A stretch of DNA of 64,000 nucleotides, from the NCBI GenBank assembly GCA_018266355.1, contig JAFEAP010000002.1:62001-126000 (forward strand). The letters are read 5' to 3'. Both the position numbers and the translations under genes were made by a program. The notes beneath the pieces were generated by a model. That model was not told the DNA's origin, did not search any database, and worked only from the letters and a program-made list of their open reading frames with translations. Shown piece after piece: positions 58,958-64,000 of the stretch. This DNA is from Bdellovibrionales bacterium. GTDB taxonomy: Bacteria; Bdellovibrionota; UBA1018. Every line of letters begins with the position of its first letter. Positions within the stretch are counted from its first letter, which is position 1.

Positions 58958-60346
58958 TTAGTTGAGGGGTTGGGCGTACTTCGCCCGCGAGATGTATTTT
59001 CCGAAGCCTTTGCCGACGAGCGCCTTCCCGTCGTCGATCGCGAGCGTCCCGCGCAGGATCGTCTGGCGGCACTTCCCGGTCACTTCCCAGCCTTCGAACA
59101 TGTTGTAGTCGACGCGCATGTGGCGGGTCTTGTGCGAGATCTTATGCTTTTTCGTCGGATCGAAGATCACGATATCGGCGTCGCTGCCGACGGCGATCGT
59201 TCCCTTTTTCGGCGCCATGCCGAAGATCCGAGCCGGAGCCGTCGACGTGACGTCGACGAACTTCTGGAGGCTCATGCCCCGTTTTACGACGCCTTCCGAG
59301 AAGAGAAGTTCCATCCGGTCTTCGATCACCGGGCCGCCGTTCGGGATCTTCGAGAAATCCTTCTCGCCGGCACGCTTCTGATCCATGCAGAACGGACAGT
59401 GGTCGGTCGCGACGACTTCAACGAGCCCCTGGTCGATCCCGGCCCAAAGCACTTCTTGGTCCTTCTTCTTACGGATCGGCGGCGACATCACGTACTTCGC
59501 CCCCCCGAAATCCGGCTCTTCGTAAACCGTGTCGTCGAGGAGCAGGTACTGGATGCAGGTCTCGACGTGAATCTTCTGGTTCCGGAGCATCGCCTGGCGG
59601 ACGCGGTTCACGGCGTCTTCGCAGGTCATGTGCACGATGTAGAGCGGGTGCTTTCCTTCGAATGCGAGGTCGGCGATCCGACCGGTCGCCTCGCTCTCGG
59701 CGATCGGCGGGCGCGTGATCGCGTGGAACTTCGGAGTGAGGTTCCCCTTCGCGATGTGCTCGGCCTTCAGCGTGTCGATGAGGTCGCCGTTCTCGGCGTG
59801 GGTCGTGACGATTCCGCCGTACTTCTCGACTTCGTGGAAAAGACCGACGAGACTCTTGTCGTCGACCATGAGTGCGCCTTTATACGCCATGAAGGTCTTG
59901 AAAGACGAGATCCCGTGGCGCGCGACCATCGGTCCGATCTCGGCGCGGGATTTTTCGTTGAAGTCGGTCACGACCATGTGGAACGCGTAGTCCCCCACGG
60001 CTTTTCCGTCGGCCTTCTCGTGCCAGACGTTCAGCGCGTTCTGGAGCGTGTCGCCTTGCTTCTGGAAAGCGAAGTCGATGATCGTCGTCGTTCCGCCGTG
60101 GAGGCCGGCGAGCGTGCCGGTCTCGAAGTCGTCGCTCGAGGACGTGCCCATGAACGGGAGGTCCATGTGCGTGTGCGCGTCGATCCCGCCCGGGAAAAGG
60201 TAGCACCCGGAAGCGTCGATCGTTTTATCGGCCTTCATCGAGAGGTTCGTCCCGATCGTGTGGACCTTCTCGCCTTCGATGTAGACGTCCGCCTTCGTCG
60301 TCGCCGCCGAAGTCACGACCGTCCCATTTTTAATCAGAATCGACAT
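58958..60346 (-). CDS. Dihydropyrimidinase (hydantoinase)
   Basis: 462 residues from ATG 60346 with GAGGT upstream. Metal ligands DAHTHMDLPF, the carboxylated lysine in FMAYKGALMV, TTHAENGDLI, and VVATDHCPFC with the last Asp; MRVDYNMFEGWEVTGKC near the end is typical. Hydrolyses dihydrouracil and dihydrothymine to N-carbamoyl beta-amino acids. Second step of the pathway. An upstream in-frame GTG at 60355 overlaps the ribosome site and is less likely. Confidence 0.95.
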   Translation of the reverse strand: MSILIKNGTVVTSAATTKADVYIEGEKVHTIGTNLSMKADKTIDASGCYLFPGGIDAHTHMDLPFMGTSSSDDFETGTLAGLHGGTTTIIDFAFQKQGDTLQNALNVWHEKADGKAVGDYAFHMVVTDFNEKSRAEIGPMVARHGISSFKTFMAYKGALMVDDKSLVGLFHEVEKYGGIVTTHAENGDLIDTLKAEHIAKGNLTPKFHAITRPPIAESEATGRIADLAFEGKHPLYIVHMTCEDAVNRVRQAMLRNQKIHVETCIQYLLLDDTVYEEPDFGGAKYVMSPPIRKKKDQEVLWAGIDQGLVEVVATDHCPFCMDQKRAGEKDFSKIPNGGPVIEDRMELLFSEGVVKRGMSLQKFVDVTSTAPARIFGMAPKKGTIAVGSDADIVIFDPTKKHKISHKTRHMRVDYNMFEGWEVTGKCRQTILRGTLAIDDGKALVGKGFGKYISRAKYAQPLN

Positions 60347-60430
60347 ATCAAGCACCTCACGAAAAACCGGAACCGAAAACCAGAACGACTCAGCCTCAGC
60401 CGACCGCGCTCAGAAACCGAAAGCCTACCT

Positions 60431-61888
60431 TCACCAGACGGTCGAATCGCTCATCCACCGCGAAGTGATCGTCTTCTTGTCGGTGAAGAAATCGACCGCG
60501 CCCGGGCCGTGGGCCTTGATGTCGCCGTAGAACGAATCCTTCGAACCGCCGAACGAGAAGAACGACATCGGAGCCGGAACGCCGATGTTGATTCCGGCCA
60601 TCGCGGGCTCCATCTCGTTCATGAACTTCCGCGCGGCCGCGCCGGAAGACGTGAAGAGCGTGGCGGTGTTGCCGAATTCGTTCCGGTTGATCCACGCGAT
60701 CGCTTCGTCGAAGGACTTCGCCTGGGCGAGGATAACGACCGGCCCGAACGTCTCTTCCTTCGAGATGCGCATCTTCTCGGTCGCGCCGGCGATGACCGTC
60801 GGCTTCAGGAAGAAGCCCGGCATATGATCGACGTCCTTCCGTCCGTCGAGGAGGATTTTACAACCGTCCTTCTCGGCGGAAGCGATGAGGTCCTTGATGC
60901 GGTCCTTCGCCTGTTGCGAAATCACCGGCCCCATCGTCACGTTCGGATCCATTCCGTCGCCGATCGAGATGTCGGACGCGGCCTTCACCATGCGTTCTTG
61001 GACCGTTTTATAGGTTTCGTCGCCGACGCAGATGATGACCGAACCGGCCATGCAGCGCTCGCCCGCGCAGCCGATGATCGATTCGAGCGCGGTCGAAACC
61101 GACTTGTCCATCACGGCGTCCGGCAGGACGACCATGAAGTTCTTCGCGCCGCCGAGGGCTTGGACGCGTTTCTTATGCGTGTTTCCCGTGTCGTAGACGT
61201 ACTTCGCGACCGGAGTCGAGCCGACGAAGGAGATCCCCTTCACGTCGGGATGGGTGCAAAGCGCGGTCACGACTTCTTTTCCGCCGTGGACGAGGTTCAT
61301 CACGCCCTTCGGGAGACCGGTCTTTTCGATGAGGTCGAAGATGATCTGCTGGGTGAGCGGCACGCGCTCGGACGGTTTCAGGATGAAGGTATTGCCGGAC
61401 GCGATCGCGAACGGCCAGAACCAGAACGGGACCATCGCCGGGAAGTTGAACGGTGCGATGCCGGCGAAAACGCCGAGCGGTTTTTTCAGGGTCGTGCAGT
61501 CCACGCCGCGCGCGATGTCTTCGAGGTGCTCGCCCTGCTGGAACGTCGTCATGCCGGTCGCCGTCTCGACCATTTGGATGCCGCGACGGACGGAGGCGCG
61601 CGCCTCGGCGAAGGTCTTGCCGTGCTCCTGGACCACGCACTTCGCCATCTCGTCGACCTTCGCGTCCATCAGGGTCTTCAGCTTGAACAAGTACTGCACG
61701 CGGTCGATGACCGGGACCTGGCGCCAGTCGTAAAAGGCTTTTTGGGCCGCCGCCACGGCACGGGCGACGTCTTCCGAAGTCCCCATCGGGCACTGGTTGA
61801 TCTCTTTCCCGGTGGCCGGATTCACGATCGAGAACGAAGTCTTACCGTACGAAGAAACCCACTGCCCGTCGACGTAGTCGCGAATCAT
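60431..61888 (-). CDS. mmsA: Methylmalonate-semialdehyde dehydrogenase (CoA-acylating)
   Basis: 485 residues. YVDGQWVSSYGKTSF, GIAPFNFPAMVPFWFWPFAI, FVGSTPVAKYVYDTG, the catalytic Cys in GCAGERCMAGS and KDSFYGDIKAHGPGAVDFF are the MmsA signatures. It converts malonate and methylmalonate semialdehydes plus CoA and NAD to acetyl-CoA and propionyl-CoA with loss of CO2. First gene of the operon, so it gives the last pathway step. The 174-bp gap upstream holds the ACGCA-A-TGCGT palindrome. Confidence 0.96.
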   Translation of the reverse strand: MIRDYVDGQWVSSYGKTSFSIVNPATGKEINQCPMGTSEDVARAVAAAQKAFYDWRQVPVIDRVQYLFKLKTLMDAKVDEMAKCVVQEHGKTFAEARASVRRGIQMVETATGMTTFQQGEHLEDIARGVDCTTLKKPLGVFAGIAPFNFPAMVPFWFWPFAIASGNTFILKPSERVPLTQQIIFDLIEKTGLPKGVMNLVHGGKEVVTALCTHPDVKGISFVGSTPVAKYVYDTGNTHKKRVQALGGAKNFMVVLPDAVMDKSVSTALESIIGCAGERCMAGSVIICVGDETYKTVQERMVKAASDISIGDGMDPNVTMGPVISQQAKDRIKDLIASAEKDGCKILLDGRKDVDHMPGFFLKPTVIAGATEKMRISKEETFGPVVILAQAKSFDEAIAWINRNEFGNTATLFTSSGAAARKFMNEMEPAMAGINIGVPAPMSFFSFGGSKDSFYGDIKAHGPGAVDFFTDKKTITSRWMSDSTVW

Positions 61889-62006
61889 CGTTTCACTCCC
61901 CTGAGCAAAGTACTCGGAATTTTTTTGGAAGAGCTAGGCTAGCCGATCCGCGGCAAGAGACCAAATTGAAAATGGATAGCTAAAGCAAGCCCGTTTCCGC
62001 AAAATC

Positions 62007-62017
62007 ACGCAATGCGT
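62007..62017. promoter_or_regulatory. ACGCA-A-TGCGT palindrome upstream of the pyrimidine-degradation operon
   Basis: A perfect 5+1+5 inverted repeat 119 bases before mmsA. The same core occurs in the 51545-51559 box, 106 bases before the NCS1 transporter. Both sit in divergent control regions; likely operator for a pathway regulator. Confidence 0.45.
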
Positions 62018-62062
62018 CGATTGGGCCTGTTTTTTCCATACACTTGATTTAAAGTGCGCCCG

Positions 62063-62704
62063 ATGGGGAATGAAAAGCGACTCGTCGCGATCACGGGGAT
62101 GGACGGTTCGGGCAAGTCGACGCTCGTGGGGCGACTCGCCTCCGACCTCGCCGGCCTCCCGGGCGGTTTGCGCGTCGTCGGGATTTGGGACCTCGTCAAA
62201 GAACCCGATCCCTCCGAACCGATCGAAATCCCCTTCCGGGACTGGGCCGGAGCCGACCGTTTCCTCCGCTCGCTCGCCCCGCCCGACCGCGCGAAATTCA
62301 TCTTCGGATGCCTCGGGCTCGCCCTCGAACGCGGGTTGCGGTCCCCGGAACGGACGCTGCTCCTCGACGCTTACTGGTACAAGTACTTCGCCTCCGAACT
62401 CGTCATGCAGGGCGAGGCGGCCCGACCGGCACTCGAAGCCCTCGTCCGCGACCTACCCACCCCGCACTTCCTCTTCTTCCTCGCGATCGAACCGGAGGGC
62501 ACCGTCGTCCGGAAAACCTCCTTTTCCGGCTATGAATCGGGGTACGATCCGCGGGGGGACGCGGCGGGATTTCTTGCGTTTCAACGCCGGTCCTATGCAT
62601 GCTTAAGGGACCTGATGAAAACGCGATCCGCGCTTGAACTCGACGGACGAGCCCCGACCGAAACGAACCGCGCGCGCGTCCGGGAGAGCCTGGAACGCGC
62701 ATGA
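62063..62704 (+). CDS. Thymidylate-kinase-like P-loop protein
   Basis: 213 residues from ATG 62063. P-loop ITGMDGSGKSTLVGRLA at residues ~9-25, a TLLLDAYWYKYFASELV segment in the place of the DRY/lid region, and PHFLFFLAIEPEGTVVRK. This resembles the deoxynucleoside-monophosphate kinase fold, but the typical thymidylate-kinase DR(Y/F) motif is altered, so the substrate may differ. Its end overlaps the nucleotidyltransferase gene (ATGA). Such pairs occur in exopolysaccharide or cell-surface gene sets. Confidence 0.7.
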   Translation: MGNEKRLVAITGMDGSGKSTLVGRLASDLAGLPGGLRVVGIWDLVKEPDPSEPIEIPFRDWAGADRFLRSLAPPDRAKFIFGCLGLALERGLRSPERTLLLDAYWYKYFASELVMQGEAARPALEALVRDLPTPHFLFFLAIEPEGTVVRKTSFSGYESGYDPRGDAAGFLAFQRRSYACLRDLMKTRSALELDGRAPTETNRARVRESLERA

Positions 62705-64000
62705 ACGTCCGGCGCCCCCTTTCCGACGAAGGCCGGCTCGTCGTTCTCCTCACGCTGCTCGATCCGCGTCCGAACGAACGCGCCGAGATCGCACGCCTCT
62801 TCACCGCGCCGATCGACTACGCCCGCTTCGACCGCCTCGCGCGCGCGAACGTCCATCGTCCCTGGATCCTCACCCAGATGGAATCCCTCGGTCACGCGGA
62901 TCGCCTGCCCGAACCCTACGCCGCCGAATGGCGGGCCGAACGCGAGAAAGTCCGCGCGAAACTCGAACGCCGTTTCGAGGTCGCCGAGCCCCTCTTCGAG
63001 CGCTTCGACCGCGAGGGCATCCCGGTCGCGCTCCTGAAGGGAACCGCGCTTTCCCACCGGATTTACGGGAATCCGTATTACAAGAAATCGAACGACATCG
63101 ATATCCTCGTCCGTCCCGAAGACCTCCCGCGCGTCTACGCCGTCTACGCGGACCTCGGATTCCTCCCTTTCGGCGAACGCGTCGACAAGGACCGCGCTTC
63201 CCAGGAAAAATACGCCTGGCACGCGGCCCCTTACGTGAGCCGCGATCTCTCCCTCGTGATGGGCACGCAGTGGGGCATCAAGACGCTCCTCGGTCCTTAC
63301 CGCGTCGACTATCCGAAGATCTGGTCCCGCATGGACGAAATCGCCTTCCGGAAAATTCCGGTGAAGATGCTCGCCCCGGAGGACTGCCTCCTCCATCTCT
63401 GCCTCCACCTCGGCTATTTCAAGACCCAGCTCAAGGACCTCGTCGACGTGACGAACCTCCTTCGCTATTTCCGCGACCGATTCGATTATGACGGCTTCGT
63501 CGCGGATGCGATCGGCGCGCGGGCGGCGAGCCACGCCTATCACGCGCTCGCGCTCTCCCAGCGCCTCGATCCCTCGGACGCGGTCGAACGCATGCTCGTC
63601 AAACTCCGCCCGCACGCGAAAGCGCACTATGTTACGGCCGTCGCGAAGAAGACCGAATCGATGGACGACTTCCTCGAGATGTCGGTGGATTGGATCCAGG
63701 AAATCGAGATCGACATGACCCTCTTCATGGGCGCGCGCGGACTCTCGAAGAAGTGGTGGGCCGCCCTTCGCGTGTGGGGAACCCTCCTCATCCCGCCGCG
63801 ACCCGCGATGCTGCGGATGAATTTCACGCTGCGCGCGGGAATCCTCGAGTCGCTTTACTACCGGGCGGTCACGCCGTTTCGGATCCTCCGCGCGCTCGCG
63901 GAGGAGATCGGCTGGAAGCTCGTCGGACTACTCGCCTTGAAGGTCGTCGTCGACCTCGCGCGGGAATTCCTCGCGCTTTTCCGCCCGCCCTCGGGACCGA
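62701..64000 (+). CDS. Nucleotidyltransferase-family protein (NTP_transf_5-like), C-terminus beyond window
   Basis: Partial at the right edge; 433 residues visible. VALLKGTALSHRIYGNPYYK followed by KSNDIDILVRPEDL (about residues 116-150) matches the DxD-type nucleotidyltransferase site of PF14907-like proteins. Further on are LAPEDCLLHLCLHLGYFKTQ and a long helical region with hydrophobic stretches (LVGLLALKVVVDLA) near the edge. These proteins are found in polysaccharide synthesis clusters, with unclear substrate. Translationally coupled to the P-loop kinase by a 4-base overlap. Confidence 0.78.
   Translation, partial: MNVRRPLSDEGRLVVLLTLLDPRPNERAEIARLFTAPIDYARFDRLARANVHRPWILTQMESLGHADRLPEPYAAEWRAEREKVRAKLERRFEVAEPLFERFDREGIPVALLKGTALSHRIYGNPYYKKSNDIDILVRPEDLPRVYAVYADLGFLPFGERVDKDRASQEKYAWHAAPYVSRDLSLVMGTQWGIKTLLGPYRVDYPKIWSRMDEIAFRKIPVKMLAPEDCLLHLCLHLGYFKTQLKDLVDVTNLLRYFRDRFDYDGFVADAIGARAASHAYHALALSQRLDPSDAVERMLVKLRPHAKAHYVTAVAKKTESMDDFLEMSVDWIQEIEIDMTLFMGARGLSKKWWAALRVWGTLLIPPRPAMLRMNFTLRAGILESLYYRAVTPFRILRALAEEIGWKLVGLLALKVVVDLAREFLALFRPPSGP

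Noticed and set aside
58946..61942. 998-codon open forward frame across the pyrimidine operon
   Set aside because: It is antisense to dihydropyrimidinase and mmsA, spans the gap between them, and encodes only Arg/Asp/His/Val-rich sequence.
1..64000. tRNA or rRNA genes
   Set aside because: I checked the intergenic regions for T-loop-like GTTCGAATC patterns with matching stems and found none; a covariance-model scan would be needed to be certain.

Overview
This 64 kb window is GC-rich, densely packed chromosomal DNA of a Gram-negative bacterium. Many products carry lipoboxes or signal peptides. There are two outer-membrane barrel-type proteins, one resembling a barrel family known from Myxococcota and Bdellovibrionota, a Hanks-type kinase with an HRDISPHN loop, von Willebrand A lipoproteins and many secreted hydrolases. 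I infer a Bdellovibrionota/Oligoflexia-like or related 'deltaproteobacterial' lineage, with moderate confidence. No rRNA, tRNA, CRISPR array or insertion sequence was seen.

Layout. 1-2184: a lipoprotein with a CxxCH motif and about seven 90-residue putative-Ig repeats, running off the left edge. 2428-8507: a small lipoprotein, an Hsp20 with a sigma-32-like promoter, an AlkB-like hydroxylase fused to a DOMON-like domain, a class V aminotransferase, and divergent XRE and TetR regulators around AT-rich palindromes. 8845-11668: a coupled lipoprotein / outer-membrane barrel / VWA lipoprotein operon. 11696-14109: a reverse-strand trio (PLA2-like, 2OG-Fe(II) oxygenase, EEP/sphingomyelinase-like). 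14273-17130: two SRPBCC proteins, a DUF1428 protein and a TetR regulator with its operator, divergent from a glutathione S-transferase. 17288-21139: small exported proteins, a triple-PAS histidine kinase and a rhomboid protease.

21298-25559 is the most unusual part. It holds a lipoprotein, a structured 136-nt intergenic RNA candidate, an unclassified reverse transcriptase with an intact YGDD motif, and an overlapping polytopic membrane protein. The RNA has an 11-bp closing stem whose 3' arm can alternatively pair with the Shine-Dalgarno region of the reverse transcriptase.

25540-39771 holds a second VWA lipoprotein, an acyl-CoA desaturase, RlmG, class II aldolase, cell-wall-directed exported proteins, a redoxin / FixH-YtkA-like / outer-membrane operon, a secreted metalloprotease, a phosphoribosyltransferase, a Tet-like MFS exporter and a GIY-YIG nuclease. 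40146-47552 holds a Ser/Thr kinase, the glyoxylate-shunt pair aceB-aceA, a DUF4424 protein and an M28 aminopeptidase.

49979-61888 encodes uptake and complete reductive catabolism of uracil and thymine: an NCS1 transporter and an operon mmsA - dihydropyrimidinase - beta-ureidopropionase - aminotransferase - preT - preA. The products would be acetyl-CoA and propionyl-CoA, and the neighbouring glyoxylate shunt could use the acetyl-CoA. A short palindrome, ACGCA-N-TGCGT, lies upstream of both the transporter and the operon and may be their shared operator. The window closes with a P-loop kinase and a nucleotidyltransferase.
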